A stretch of DNA of 64,000 bases from Floccifex porci (GTDB lineage Bacteria; Bacillota_I; Bacilli_A; Erysipelotrichales; Erysipelotrichaceae). The stretch is taken from the NCBI RefSeq assembly GCF_009696175.1, contig NZ_VUMM01000002.1, positions 1 through 64,000 on the forward strand, given 5' to 3'. Both the position numbers and the translations under genes were made by a program. Under the pieces are notes generated by a model that was given only the letters and a program-made list of their open reading frames with translations, searched no databases and was not told the DNA's origin. This document shows positions 13,286 through 23,400 of this stretch, piece after piece (position 1 is the stretch's first letter; each line of letters begins with the position of its first letter).

Positions 13286-14701
13286 TTATTTGCTGGCTTT
13301 TTTTCCTTTGAAATTTTTTAAGCCATCACCATCACCAAATCCTAATATAACTCCTACAATAAAGGCAGCTACAAAAGCGACGGCACAGGCAATACATGCA
13401 TTAATGAAGTTTTGTCCAGGACCTCCAGCGTATTGAAGTACAGTTAAGAAGTTAGATGCTCCAAGAGTATAAACAGCGACTCCTAAGATTCCACCAACAA
13501 GTCCACCAATGAAACCACCAATGATTTGTGTAGCCATTGCTTTTTTGTTACGTAATAAGATACCGAACAATGTTGGTTCTGAAATACCACCTACGATCAA
13601 TGTGATCACATTGGCACCTGCCATTTGTTTTTCTTCTCCCTTTACACGTAAGAAGTAAGCTAAAGTCATACCCATTAAAGCGTAATTGGCAATGTTTGAT
13701 CCAGCTAATACAATTGGGTCATATCCTAATGTAGTGATGTTGATCAATGCGATTTGAATTACTGCAATATGCATTCCTGTAGCCACTAAGAATGGCCAGA
13801 AAGCCGCAATCAAGGCGATAGCCAATGGTCCAACAAAGTCATATAATGTTGAGAAGATCCATGATAATCCCATACCGATCCAGTTACCTACCGGAGCCAA
13901 TACACACATCATTAATGGAACCATGATCACTAAAGTACAGAATGGAACTCCAATGACTTTGATACTTTTTAACATGTGCTGATTGAAGAAATCAAATACA
14001 TATTTCAAAGCAAATACTGCTAATAAAGAAGGAAGGATCCCATTCGCATAATTATTTAACTGCATTGGAATAAATCCATAAATATTAAATGGTTCACCCA
14101 ATCCAACAATGTTGATAATGTTTGGATCGATCAATAACACACCCAGTAATAAAGCCAATGGAATACTTGTATTTAATTTTTTAGCTGCACCATAAGCTGC
14201 AAACACAGGCATAAAATAGAATCCGGCATTTCCAACAATATACAGCGTCTGCATAATATCCGCTGATTCTGGGAATACATTCATTAATGTTGGTCCTAAA
14301 ACGGAATAGAACATCTTGAAGAACCCGGCTCCCATCATGATTGGAATCAATGGAACAACAGTACCTGAAATATAATCTAGGACTTTCGATGGTAATTTTT
14401 TGATATCAAATGGTTCTTTGTCTAAATTTTCATCAATTGCACTTTCAATACCTAAACCAGCCATTGCACAGAATTCAGGATACACATCACTGACATGCTG
14501 TCCAATAATGATCTGAAATTGTTCTCCAGAAAACTGAGCTCCTACGGCTCCTTTAATGGAACGTACGGCTTCTACATTCACTTTTGATTTGTCTTTTAGA
14601 TTTAAACGTAATCTTGTCATACAATGTACAGCAGATGAAACATTTTCTTTTCCACCGACATTATTTAGAATCTGATTGCAAAATTCTGTATACTTTGCCA
14701 T
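13286..14701 (-). CDS. PTS glucoside-type transporter, EIIBC
   Basis: 471 aa membrane permease of the glucose-glucoside PTS superfamily. The EIIB domain is residues 1-80, with phospho-Cys C27 in AVHCMTRLRL. The EIIC domain follows from about residue 105 with roughly ten hydrophobic segments and the conserved GISEPTLFG loop. There is no fused EIIA; the partner is the Crr-like IIA at 17228-17686. It takes up and 6-phosphorylates a beta-glucoside for the GH1 enzymes. The gene follows licT and a RAT/terminator (14772-14842), so antitermination should control it. AGGA lies 10 bases before the ATG, a modest site. Confidence 0.9.
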   Translation of the reverse strand: MAKYTEFCNQILNNVGGKENVSSAVHCMTRLRLNLKDKSKVNVEAVRSIKGAVGAQFSGEQFQIIIGQHVSDVYPEFCAMAGLGIESAIDENLDKEPFDIKKLPSKVLDYISGTVVPLIPIMMGAGFFKMFYSVLGPTLMNVFPESADIMQTLYIVGNAGFYFMPVFAAYGAAKKLNTSIPLALLLGVLLIDPNIINIVGLGEPFNIYGFIPMQLNNYANGILPSLLAVFALKYVFDFFNQHMLKSIKVIGVPFCTLVIMVPLMMCVLAPVGNWIGMGLSWIFSTLYDFVGPLAIALIAAFWPFLVATGMHIAVIQIALINITTLGYDPIVLAGSNIANYALMGMTLAYFLRVKGEEKQMAGANVITLIVGGISEPTLFGILLRNKKAMATQIIGGFIGGLVGGILGVAVYTLGASNFLTVLQYAGGPGQNFINACIACAVAFVAAFIVGVILGFGDGDGLKNFKGKKASK

Positions 14702-14771
14702 TTTTTCTTTTTCCTCGCTCTCTTTTTTCTTCTATATGCTTTCAGGATATTGCGCACTACCCTGTATTAGC

Positions 14772-14817
14772 TAAAATAAAAACCTGACGCACAGAAAGAA
14801 CACTTTCTTGCATCAGG
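14772..14817 (-). terminator. RAT-linked intrinsic terminator before PTS EIIBC
   Basis: Minus-strand stem CCTGATGCAAGAAAG / CTTTCTGTGCGTCAGG (one G-U pair and one bulge, 4-nt loop), then TTTTTATTTT. Its 5' arm overlaps the end of the RAT at 14816-14842, so antiterminator and terminator folds exclude each other. Confidence 0.85.
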
Positions 14818-14842
14818 TAAAGCCCATCACTGGTTACAATCC
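14816..14842 (-). promoter_or_regulatory. LicT/BglG-type ribonucleic antiterminator (RAT) 1
   Basis: Minus-strand RNA has GGAUUGUAAC, a short apical segment, then GGCUUUACC, the bipartite pattern of BglG/LicT/SacY target hairpins (about 27-29 nt). It overlaps the stop codon of licT and leads straight into a terminator. Two further copies with the same GGNUUGUNAC...GGCUUNNCC pattern are at 17754-17782 and 20385-20412. Confidence 0.85.
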
Positions 14843-15661
14843 TTCTTTTGCACAAAGTCGATTGATATGTATCATTAAATATAGCAGCTCTTCTTTACTT
14901 GGCTCTATATTTAACTCACTATATATATAACATTTAATTTTTTCTATCACTTTCCTTAATTCAGGATATTTCTGATAGACATCTTCATACATCTTAATAT
15001 TATCCGAGAAATCCTTTGACATCTGATTGGTTCTCTTTAATAAATATTTAAGATGTGTCACAAATCGAGAATAACTGAAACCGCTTCGATCAATGATAAT
15101 ATCCATTTCACTTTCTACAATATCGGTAATATCCTCTACAAAATGTTCAAAATCATCTTTTTCATCGTTTTTTTTCACTTCCTGCTTCGCATTGATAAAA
15201 TGCATCGCAATGTTTGCTTCTTCGGATTGAGGAAGCCGTATCTTTAAACGACGATCAATATGTTTCACTGCCCATTTTCCAAGCAGCATTTCTTTTTCAT
15301 ATAAATGACGAATCTCATTGGTCATCGGGTTACTTAACACAAGCCCCTTCTTACAATTCTCTATCGCAAAATTTATATGATCACAAAGTGAAAACCAGAA
15401 CGTTCGATTTAACTCTACTTTTAGATAAGCACTCCCTTTTTTCACTATTTCATAACTCACTTCCAGAACATCTTCCGGTAGTTCATTTAAAAGCGAAACA
15501 TAGTGCGGATCCAGGTTGTAGTAGGTCCGATCAATCTGAGACAATTCAATCTCATACGGAGCTTTCTTAAATCCAATGCCCTTACCAAATGCGATAACTT
15601 CGTGATTATTGTCATCTACACAAACAGCCACATTGTTATTAATATTTCGAATGACCTTCAT
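14834..15661 (-). CDS. licT: LicT/BglG-family transcriptional antiterminator
   Basis: 275 aa. The RNA-binding CAT domain is residues 1-55 (KVIRNINNNVAVCVDDNNHE), PRD1 about 65-170 and PRD2 about 171-275. The four regulatory histidines are H95, H154, H203 and H265, almost the same positions as in Bacillus LicT. When substrate is transported, the PTS EII stops inhibiting PRD1 and HPr activates PRD2; the dimer then binds RAT RNA and prevents termination. It is the first gene of an operon with PTS EIIBC, from a strong promoter with a cre site. It probably also controls the IIA-GH43 and rhamnosidase-like units. Confidence 0.93.
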   Translation of the reverse strand: MKVIRNINNNVAVCVDDNNHEVIAFGKGIGFKKAPYEIELSQIDRTYYNLDPHYVSLLNELPEDVLEVSYEIVKKGSAYLKVELNRTFWFSLCDHINFAIENCKKGLVLSNPMTNEIRHLYEKEMLLGKWAVKHIDRRLKIRLPQSEEANIAMHFINAKQEVKKNDEKDDFEHFVEDITDIVESEMDIIIDRSGFSYSRFVTHLKYLLKRTNQMSKDFSDNIKMYEDVYQKYPELRKVIEKIKCYIYSELNIEPSKEELLYLMIHINRLCAKEGL

Positions 15662-15690
15662 TTTTATACTCCGTTGCTTTTCACGTCTAT

Positions 15691-15719
15691 ATCTTATAAC
15701 GAAATGAAAGCGTTGTCAA
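15691..15719 (-). promoter_or_regulatory. licT promoter with cre on the -35 box
   Basis: Minus strand: TTGACA (15719-15714), 17 bp, TAAGAT (15696-15691). The catabolite-responsive element TGAAAGCGTTGTCA (15705-15718) covers the -35 and upstream spacer and fits the CcpA consensus TGWAANCGNTNWCA at every position. CcpA bound here should block polymerase entry. Confidence 0.85.
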
Positions 15720-15794
15720 TAAATATTTTTAAGTTAATTTTACTTAATTTATTAGTTATTTTTACTCAATTTTAATTTATTAAGTATATATTAC

Positions 15795-17228
15795 TTAATT
15801 GAAAGAAAATGATTTAAATTTTAAAACACTTTTTCCTCTACAGACAAAGCGTAAATCGTTTACCTGATTCTTAATACAGACTTTTGCGGCTACTTTTGTA
15901 TAAGAATCACATTTTTTGATATCTAAAACACCCACTTTTTTATTTCCTGTATATATATCCCATTGACAATCTGAACTGGAAGTGACAACTACAGATATTT
16001 GAGATACATCCTGATAATCAAAATATTTATATCCAATTACCGTTCCATCCTGAATATTGGTGATATAAGCTTCTTTGTTTTCATCCTGAGTGATTGCTGG
16101 ATGAAGCTGAGAATCCATCGATACATCTTCTTTACAAGCACCTTCTTTTGACATTAACACGCAGGCAATATAAGAAGGATAATCTTCCAAAGCTTTTAAT
16201 GGACCTTTATTCAATCCACAGGATGTCATTTCTGCCTGATCGAACGTTCCATCTGGATTCATCTTCAACTTTTCTGCAACCCCTTGTCTTTGATATTGGG
16301 TATAATGGGTATGCCGATGTCCAAAAATATAATAGGTACCTTCTATCTCCACTATAGAGCCATGATTGTTCGCATAATAATACGATGGCTTTTCTTCAAT
16401 TCCAATATTTCCATTGGAATGTAAAACTCCTTTATATTCAAAATCCCGATCTGGATATTTTGACATTGCGTAACACAATTCATGTCCATTTACACTGGAA
16501 TAAATCGCATAATAGTTATCTTTAAATTTTCGCATAGAACTGGCTTCAAAAAATTCATGTCCTTCAAAACCCGTTCCTTTTGAATTGCTGACACCCGGCA
16601 ATAAAGGAACCGGCTCACTTTTTAATGTCAGCATATCCTCTTCCAGTTTCATCACCAGGTTTCCAGTAGTCGATATATTTATATCTATGTTTAATCCTTG
16701 TTTCTGTATTTTCTTTTTAATTCGTTCTATAACCTCTGGTGTAGATGAAAATCCAGAATACAGATACACCTGTCCATCTTCATCTTTAAATACACCTGGA
16801 TCAAACTGTTGTCGATCTCCCTTTTTTTTACCTAAAATTGTTCCATCTTTGTGATGTACATGTCCATAAAATGTAAAAGGTCCTTCTGGTTTATCGCTTT
16901 TTGCCACCGATATCGTATCCGATGTATCTAAACCATAAAACAGATAATAAATACCTTCTTTTTCTACAACATCCGGTGCAAACATCAAACGCTTTCCTGT
17001 TTCATTTAACGGATCTTCTTTTCCTGTATAAATAATGCCATGACAGATCCAATCGGATAGATCCTTTACTGGAGCCGACCAGCATACATAGGGTTCCATA
17101 CAGTATGTATTCCCATTAAAACGATCGTGAGAACCGTAAACATAAACACGATCCTTGAAAACATGGGGTTCTCCATCCGGTACATATTCCCAGCTGGGTA
17201 AGTAGGGATTAAAAGCCTGTTTGATCAT
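15795..17228 (-). CDS. Family 43 glycoside hydrolase (GH43)
   Basis: 477 aa, five-bladed propeller of GH43 (residues 1-330) plus a C-terminal beta-sandwich. The catalytic triad is visible: D18 in VPDGEPHVF (base), D143 in FDPGVF (pKa modulator) and E228 in FFEASSM (acid). There is no signal peptide. GH43 enzymes release arabinose, xylose or galactose, and this subfamily is not assignable by eye. Its start overlaps the IIA stop as TAATG, so it is co-translated with the PTS component. The gene adds a second pentose- or galactose-removing activity to the glycoside pathway. Confidence 0.85.
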   Translation of the reverse strand: MIKQAFNPYLPSWEYVPDGEPHVFKDRVYVYGSHDRFNGNTYCMEPYVCWSAPVKDLSDWICHGIIYTGKEDPLNETGKRLMFAPDVVEKEGIYYLFYGLDTSDTISVAKSDKPEGPFTFYGHVHHKDGTILGKKKGDRQQFDPGVFKDEDGQVYLYSGFSSTPEVIERIKKKIQKQGLNIDINISTTGNLVMKLEEDMLTLKSEPVPLLPGVSNSKGTGFEGHEFFEASSMRKFKDNYYAIYSSVNGHELCYAMSKYPDRDFEYKGVLHSNGNIGIEEKPSYYYANNHGSIVEIEGTYYIFGHRHTHYTQYQRQGVAEKLKMNPDGTFDQAEMTSCGLNKGPLKALEDYPSYIACVLMSKEGACKEDVSMDSQLHPAITQDENKEAYITNIQDGTVIGYKYFDYQDVSQISVVVTSSSDCQWDIYTGNKKVGVLDIKKCDSYTKVAAKVCIKNQVNDLRFVCRGKSVLKFKSFSFN

Positions 17229-17686
17229 TAAATCAGTTTTTCACCAGCATTTACGGTTCTATTTCCTAAATCAAAAGCTTTATCATACCCCGATGGGAAT
17301 ACAACCATTGTCACCAGATTGTACCCTTTTGCCTCTAATGCTTCTTTATCAAATTCAACCATTGGTTCTCCTGCTTTGATTTTTCCACCTTGTTTTACCA
17401 GCACATTAAATCCTTCTCCATTTAATTCCACAGTATCTAAACCAATGTGAACAATGCATTCAATGCCATCTTTTGTCTTAATACCCACTGCATGTCCTGT
17501 AGGAAATACCGTTTCCAGGCTTCCACTTAATGGAGCTACCACTCTATTTGACCCTGGAATCACCGCAAATCCATCTCCCATCATCTTAGTTGAAAATACT
17601 TGATCCGGTACTTGTGATAAAGGAATCAATTCACCAGAAACGGGTGCAACAATTTTAAATTCTTCTTTCTTAAAAAAATTGAACAT
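17228..17686 (-). CDS. PTS EIIA component, glucose type (Crr-like)
   Basis: 152 aa soluble EIIA-Glc-type protein with GHAVGIKTKDGIECIVHIGLDTV; H80 (VHIGLDT) is the phosphorylated His and H65 the supporting one. It passes phosphate from HPr to C27 of the EIIBC at 13286-14701, which lacks its own IIA domain. GGGAGG precedes the ATG. Its leader contains a RAT and terminator and its promoter a cre, so it should be induced together with EIIBC. Confidence 0.92.
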   Translation of the reverse strand: MFNFFKKEEFKIVAPVSGELIPLSQVPDQVFSTKMMGDGFAVIPGSNRVVAPLSGSLETVFPTGHAVGIKTKDGIECIVHIGLDTVELNGEGFNVLVKQGGKIKAGEPMVEFDKEALEAKGYNLVTMVVFPSGYDKAFDLGNRTVNAGEKLI

Positions 17687-17703
17687 GTTCTCTTACCTCC
17701 CAT

Positions 17704-17774
17704 AAAAAAAACTTCTTCTTAAGCAACCTAAAAAATCCTTTAAAGAATTTTTCGGGAAAGCCTTCAGAAGAAGT
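17704..17774 (-). terminator. RAT-linked terminator before IIA-GH43
   Basis: Minus-strand arms ACTTCTTCT (17774-17766) and AGAAGAAGT (17719-17711) are followed by an unbroken TTTTTTT run. They enclose an inner hairpin AAAAATTC / GGATTTTT. The outer 5' arm is the apical segment of RAT 2, so LicT binding would break it. Confidence 0.75.
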
Positions 17775-17782
17775 AACAAACC
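17754..17782 (-). promoter_or_regulatory. LicT/BglG-type RAT 2
   Basis: Minus-strand RNA GGUUUGUUAC, apical CUUCU/UGAAG stem-loop, then GGCUUUCCC, 29 nt in total as in known RATs. It lies between the promoter at 17806-17834 and the IIA gene. Confidence 0.8.
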
Positions 17783-17805
17783 TATTCATTTCTTTATCTA
17801 TATGA

Positions 17806-17834
17806 AGTATAGAAATTTTTGAAAGCGCTGTCAA
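17806..17834 (-). promoter_or_regulatory. IIA-GH43 promoter with cre on the -35 box
   Basis: Minus strand: TTGACA (17834-17829), 17 bp, TATACT (17811-17806). The cre TGAAAGCGCTGTCA (17820-17833) has the same placement as at the licT promoter, over the -35 hexamer. Confidence 0.85.
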
Positions 17835-17845
17835 GAAAAAATTAT

Positions 17846-20323
17846 TTATTCTTTCATTAAAATTGCTTTTTGAAATCCAAATGGTTCAATCGGTAAATAA
17901 CTTGACAATGGTTCTCTTATTTTTGTTCCTAAAGTATTGGTTATCTTTACAATACATTCATTTTTTCCGGACTGTACTTGTTCTGTACAATCAAATACAT
18001 AAGGTTTACAGATTCGAGTATCCACTTCTTTTCCATTTAGAATCACTTGTGCAATTTCATATACATCTTCTAATATAAGTTTTATTTTACATTTTGAATC
18101 CAAATAGAAATCCGTTTTATAAATAGCCGTTCCACACACCTGTTCATATCCTTTTATACTGGATACGAATTTTAACTGATTGCCAATCGTTTTTCCATCA
18201 AATTCGATCTTCCAATTGTCTAATTCCATTTCTTTTTCCTCTTTAAACAATGTACGCTGTTTTACAGGATAGCTTTCTATTGATTGAATAACTATTTTTG
18301 ATTCATAAGAAGACAAATGAATCCTTGGATCATATTCATACAACTCATTTTTAAACGCATCGTATTCATAAGCATTTTTTAAAGGAAAATCAAATTCTAT
18401 ATCTTCTTCTACACTTTCATTAAAAAACATATAAATCTTTTTATTCTCTTTTTCATATTCATAAACAACCAGGTTTTTATTGTTGACGGGTACTATTTTA
18501 TATTCATCTAAATCTTTTAAGATTTCTACTTTTGTAAGCCATTGTTTAAAATATTTACTTTCCCCAATGACTTTTGATGGAAGTTCTTTTTCAAATATAA
18601 CCCGAACATTGGATTCATATAAGAAATCAACTAAATCTTTACATATATATTGACTATATGGAAATAATAGTACTTCAAATTCTGTTTCATTTATTTTTAA
18701 TTTTGAATTCATACATTTTCCGGATAAGATGTAGTCTTTTGAAACAATATCAAAATGAATCTGATTCTGTGTTAAATATTTTGATAATTTTTCTACCGGA
18801 GTATAACTGGAAGCCCATTCGTTTTCTGCCGGATAATACAAAGCCACCTTTGAAGGATATTTTCCATTGGAAAACAAGGAACAAATTCGATTCATATATT
18901 GATCAAGTACTGGAAAATACGGAAATTGCGGATTGTGTCCATGTGCATAAAAATGTGGAGGACAATCCCAGTCTGGAAACTCTTTTGGATTGAAGGCATG
19001 AGGTACAATATTGTTGACTCCTCGAACCATTAAACTGTCCGCAATCCATTTCATCGTTTTCAATCCTTCATTCCATCCATATGCACCAAAGGCTTCGCAC
19101 ATACATCGTCCCTGTTTCTTAGGATCCAGATGAGAAGCAGAAGCTCCTAATTTTGCTAGAGCATAATGATAAAATTCTCCATTGGCCCCTCCAGTACTGA
19201 ATGCATCGTGATGATAATTCATTCCTGGTACGATCTGTGTTCCAATCACATCAATTCCGGCATAATGCATTCCCTCTTGACCCCTAAAATAGTGTCCGGT
19301 TCCATATCCCAAACGTGCATGGGCTCCATTGTCTTCAATGGTATGTCCAACATAGGATACATTATGCTCTTCACACCACTTTCCTAATACACTGGTAAAA
19401 TTCTCATTGTACAGTTTTGTGATTTGGTCCATATACTGAACTCGAATTTCATTTTCTTTTCCTTGTGCTTTTGTCCATAACAATGGTAAATACTTTAAAT
19501 CAAATGAAAATTCTTTTTCTAAATCTTTACGATATGGCAAAGGCATATCGCTTCCAATTGTAGCTTCGCATCCTTTCACATTCCCAAATCTAGGTTCATC
19601 GGAGAAAAATGCCTGTATGCTCTTGCCAAATTCCTCTTTAAAATGCTGGTAATGTGGTTCATACACTTCATCAATTAATATTTGAGTCGCTTCTTTCATA
19701 AGTGGATTCAAATAATCTTTTGTGGTTTCTTCTCCTCCTTTTTTTGTTTCAAAAACCACAAACAGACTATAAGCCCCTTTGGGAATGTCTACCGTGATCA
19801 AGCGACTGGAATCAATACAATGGCTAATATCCATCAACGTATCCGAATCTATTTCATCGTCTTCACTTTCCACTCGTTTTGCCATATAAACACCTAAAAT
19901 ACGAATGTCTTTTTCTGGTTTTTCCCAGATTCTTCCTTTTAGAACCTGCAGGTTGATTCGAGCCTGTGGAATCGGTCCATGGACATCATATCGTCTGCAC
20001 CACATATAAGTTTTTAAATATTGTGGATAACTGGATACCACTTTTCCATTGGCATACCCAGTGGGAAAATGAGAATCATCTAAAATCCACACTTTCATAT
20101 TTTTTTCTTTACATTTTTTCAGAATACAGTTTAGATCCTCCCACCACTTTTCTTTAACAAAATCCGGATGGGGTCTAGCTTCAATACAGATTGCCTTCAT
20201 CTGTGATTCATATATTTTATCCACATATTTCTCTAAAATTTCATGGCTTTCCCCATGTTGCCAGAAAAATGGATATAAATGATTTTCTACTTCTTTTTTA
20301 AATATTGTCTGATATCCACTCAT
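17846..20323 (-). CDS. Large glycoside hydrolase, alpha-L-rhamnosidase-like (GH106-type)
   Basis: 825 aa, no signal peptide. The N-terminal 450 residues form a TIM-barrel-like region with HFPTGYANG, AFFSDEPRFGN and YVGHTIEDNGAH. The C-terminal part contains beta-sandwich sugar-binding blocks, ending in a GH2-like jelly roll (CGTAIYKTDFYL...AQVILNGKEV). This architecture matches proteins annotated as GH106 alpha-L-rhamnosidase, although it is shorter than most. E in SDEP and in IEDN are candidate catalytic residues. A rhamnosidase would fit rutinosides or other rhamnosyl-glucosides. It is a single-gene unit with its own promoter and RAT 3. Confidence 0.65.
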   Translation of the reverse strand: MSGYQTIFKKEVENHLYPFFWQHGESHEILEKYVDKIYESQMKAICIEARPHPDFVKEKWWEDLNCILKKCKEKNMKVWILDDSHFPTGYANGKVVSSYPQYLKTYMWCRRYDVHGPIPQARINLQVLKGRIWEKPEKDIRILGVYMAKRVESEDDEIDSDTLMDISHCIDSSRLITVDIPKGAYSLFVVFETKKGGEETTKDYLNPLMKEATQILIDEVYEPHYQHFKEEFGKSIQAFFSDEPRFGNVKGCEATIGSDMPLPYRKDLEKEFSFDLKYLPLLWTKAQGKENEIRVQYMDQITKLYNENFTSVLGKWCEEHNVSYVGHTIEDNGAHARLGYGTGHYFRGQEGMHYAGIDVIGTQIVPGMNYHHDAFSTGGANGEFYHYALAKLGASASHLDPKKQGRCMCEAFGAYGWNEGLKTMKWIADSLMVRGVNNIVPHAFNPKEFPDWDCPPHFYAHGHNPQFPYFPVLDQYMNRICSLFSNGKYPSKVALYYPAENEWASSYTPVEKLSKYLTQNQIHFDIVSKDYILSGKCMNSKLKINETEFEVLLFPYSQYICKDLVDFLYESNVRVIFEKELPSKVIGESKYFKQWLTKVEILKDLDEYKIVPVNNKNLVVYEYEKENKKIYMFFNESVEEDIEFDFPLKNAYEYDAFKNELYEYDPRIHLSSYESKIVIQSIESYPVKQRTLFKEEKEMELDNWKIEFDGKTIGNQLKFVSSIKGYEQVCGTAIYKTDFYLDSKCKIKLILEDVYEIAQVILNGKEVDTRICKPYVFDCTEQVQSGKNECIVKITNTLGTKIREPLSSYLPIEPFGFQKAILMKE

Positions 20324-20334
20324 AGTTTCCTCCT

Positions 20335-20405
20335 AAATAAAAAGACTTCTTTTCGGCCACTATAAAAAATCTACATTTTTTATAGGACAAGCCTTCCAAG
20401 AAGTC
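20335..20405 (-). terminator. RAT-linked terminator before the rhamnosidase-like gene
   Basis: Minus-strand arms GACTTCTT (20405-20398) and AAGAAGTC (20351-20344) are followed by TTTTTATTT. They enclose an inner 9-bp hairpin TATAAAAAA / TTTTTTATA. The layout is the same as in the IIA leader. Confidence 0.72.
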
Positions 20406-20412
20406 ACAAACC
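20385..20412 (-). promoter_or_regulatory. LicT/BglG-type RAT 3
   Basis: Minus-strand RNA GGUUUGUGAC, apical UUCUUGGAAG segment, then GCUUGUCC, very close to RAT 2. It places this monocistronic gene under the same antiterminator. Confidence 0.78.
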
Positions 20413-20429
20413 CTTTTATTTCTATTTCA

Positions 20430-20458
20430 AGTATAAGAAAAAGAATTCTTTTTTTCAA
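20430..20458 (-). promoter_or_regulatory. Promoter of the rhamnosidase-like gene
   Basis: Minus strand: TTGAAA (20458-20453), 17 bp, TATACT (20435-20430). Unlike the other two LicT-controlled promoters I see no cre in it. Confidence 0.75.
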
Positions 20459-20494
20459 CTGTCTCTTTTTATAAAAATAAGTGTCTTTATTTGC

Positions 20495-23400
20495 CTATTT
20501 CATCGTAAACAATTCTTTTAATTCTGTTTTTGACAAAGAAGAAATCGACCCCTTTGCTCCTTCTACAAAAATATCACTCATTTCTTTTTTACTCTTCTGC
20601 ATTTCAAATATCTTTTCTTCGATGCTTCCTTTGATCAGTAATTGATACACCAGTACGTTTTTAGTCTGTCCAATCCGATACGCTCGATCGGTTGCCTGAT
20701 TCTGAGCCGATACATTCCACCATGGGTCAAAATGAATCACCGCCTGGGCACTGGTTAAGTTCAGTCCGGTTCCTCCCGCTTTTAAGGAAATCAGGAATAC
20801 ATCACTGTCATCCTCCTGAAATTCTTTTACTTCTTTTGCTCTTTTTTCTTTAGTGGTCTGTCCTGTAATTATATGATATTTGATTCCTCTTTGTTCCAGT
20901 TCAGGAATCATATAATCAAAAATAGTCGTAAAAGAAGAGAACAGTAACACTTTTTTCTGATTTTCTTTTAGTGTTTCAATCAGATCCAGACAAATATTCA
21001 TCTTTGTAGTAGGATAATTAAAATTATCAAAAACCATTCGTGCATCGCAACAAATCTGTCTTAAACGTGTCATCAAAGCCAGAATCAATATCGAATCCAC
21101 CTGTTCCAGTTCAAACTGTTTCTTTAATTCATCATTGGCTCTAGCCAGATTGACCAGATACAATTTCTTTTCTTCTTCATTAAAATCCAGCCACAGTTCT
21201 TTTTCAACTTTATCCGGCAAATCCTTTAATACCTGCTGTTTGGTTCTTCTTAAAATAAATGGAGAAACCAGTTTCTGCAGCTGACGCTGTTTTTCTTCAT
21301 CATTTTCAATTCGAATTGGTTTTTCATACTGTTTCACAAAATGAGCCAGTGAATACAGATATCCCGGCATTAAAAAATCAAAAATTGACCACAATTCACT
21401 TAAACTGTTTTCAATTGGAGTTCCTGTTAAAGCCAGTCTATGTTCACATTTTAAAGATTTTACACTCTGTGCATTCTGTGTTTTTGGATTTTTAATATAC
21501 TGAGCTTCATCCAATATCACATACTCAAATTTCTTTTTCAGATAAAATTCTATATCTCGTTTTAAATAATCATAGGTTGTGATATACAGATCGTGTTTTT
21601 CTTCGATCAGATTCTTTCTTTCCATCTGATTGCCAGTAACACATATACAATCCATTTGAATATTAAATTTATGAATTTCATTTTTCCAGTTATACATCAA
21701 TGAACTCGGACAGACAATTAAGTGAGGTTTTTTAGTTTTATACCCTTCTAAATAAACCAGCACCTGTAATGTTTTTCCTAAACCCATATCATCGGCTAAG
21801 ATTCCATTCAATCCAATGGTATTTAAATGAGAGATCCAATTGATTCCTTCTTTCTGATATTCTCTTAATAAAGAATTATATTTTTCATTTAATTCTATCG
21901 GTTTCAAAGAATCCAAGCGGTTCAAATACCGATCAATGGATTCGTCTTTTCGAATGTCCAGATCCACGGAATCTAAATGAAAAGACTGATAAGCCGGTTT
22001 AACAATTTCTTCTTTCTTTAAATCTTTTGTGCTTAAATCCAGTTGTGTGGCCAGATCATCCAATTCTTTGATTTCTTTGGATTCCAGATCAATAGTATCT
22101 CCATTTTTTAAACGGAAAAATTTCTTCTTTTTGCGATATGCATTTAATATCTGAATCAGTTCTTCTCTGGAAATACCATCGGTTTCAATCCGCATTTCCA
22201 GTAAATTATTCTGAATTTGTACACCTACATTTAAATTCAAAGACTTACGTTCTTTTAATCGTTTTAATTCTTCAGAAACCATTACGGTTGCCTGTTCCGT
22301 CAACAAAGGAATTCCTGTATCTAAAAACTCATCCAGTCTTTGTCCTCTGGTTTTAAAACAGGCAATATGATTTTCAACTTTACTGGCATAATTTTTAATA
22401 ATGGCTTCAATGGATTGAATACAGTAACTTTGATTTTCTTCAAATAATTGTTTAGTTTCCCCATTGTTTTTATAGTTTCCCCAAACTTTAAGTTCATTAT
22501 CCTGTAAATCGGAATAAATAGTAATATCCTGAATATTTTCTTCAAATATAGATGGATCAAAATTAGTATGCAGATCTATAAGAGATAAATTGGGCTGAAT
22601 CATTTGAAGATAAATCTGTTTCATATTTTCTTTATTGATCATAAGATCTTCATACTTGTATAAAAAATCAATCAAAGAAATCAGTTGTCCATACTCATCC
22701 AGTTTATAACGAATCAGGGTTGTCTCTTTTATACTGTATAAATGTTTTTTTCCTTTATAGTAATTCTGTTCAAAGATAGGATTGATATCATACATTTCAT
22801 CTATTTTCTGAATATCAAAACGAATTCTGATATCCTGGTCTTCAATAAGAAAATTGTAATAATCGAATGGCAATTGTTCGATCAGTGAATAAAATTCATC
22901 AAAATTAGAAGAATACAGATCTAAATATTTTTTATTGGATTCTACATCCAGTATGTTCTGATTGATAAAGTCTAAAATCATAGAACTATATTCATCTAAA
23001 TTTTTACGTTTTAATACAATGGAACTGGTCTTTCCTAAATTATAGACTTTTGAATTTGAAAATCCCTGTGACAGTTCCGTAATATTCTTTACTTTATAAA
23101 GCTTTTTGGTACCTATAGAAAAATTTATATTTGGATACGGATTTTTTTCCAGAAAAACACGCATATGAATGGTTTCATCTTTAGCAGATAATAGAGATTC
23201 CATTCTTTTTTCCAGTTTCGCATGAATCATCTTTTCCAGTTCGATATTATTTGATTCATTGATCTGTCGTTTGATTTCCAGTTCTCTTTCTCTCTGTTTC
23301 ATTTCCAGATAATCCTGGTAATTGATTTTATAAGGAAAAGACTCTGGATTGATTTCATTCACTGCTTCACATAAAGCAACGATATGAACACATCCTTTTT

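Noticed and set aside
15720-15794. Repeated ACTTAAT/TTATTAAGT-like words upstream of licT
   Set aside because: Simple A/T-rich sequence without regular spacing; not distinguishable from an AT-rich spacer.
17704-20412. The two similar leaders considered as a new metabolite riboswitch
   Set aside because: The shared GGNUUGUNAC...GGCUU part is explained by LicT/BglG RAT sites, a licT gene lies nearby, and a third simpler copy follows it.
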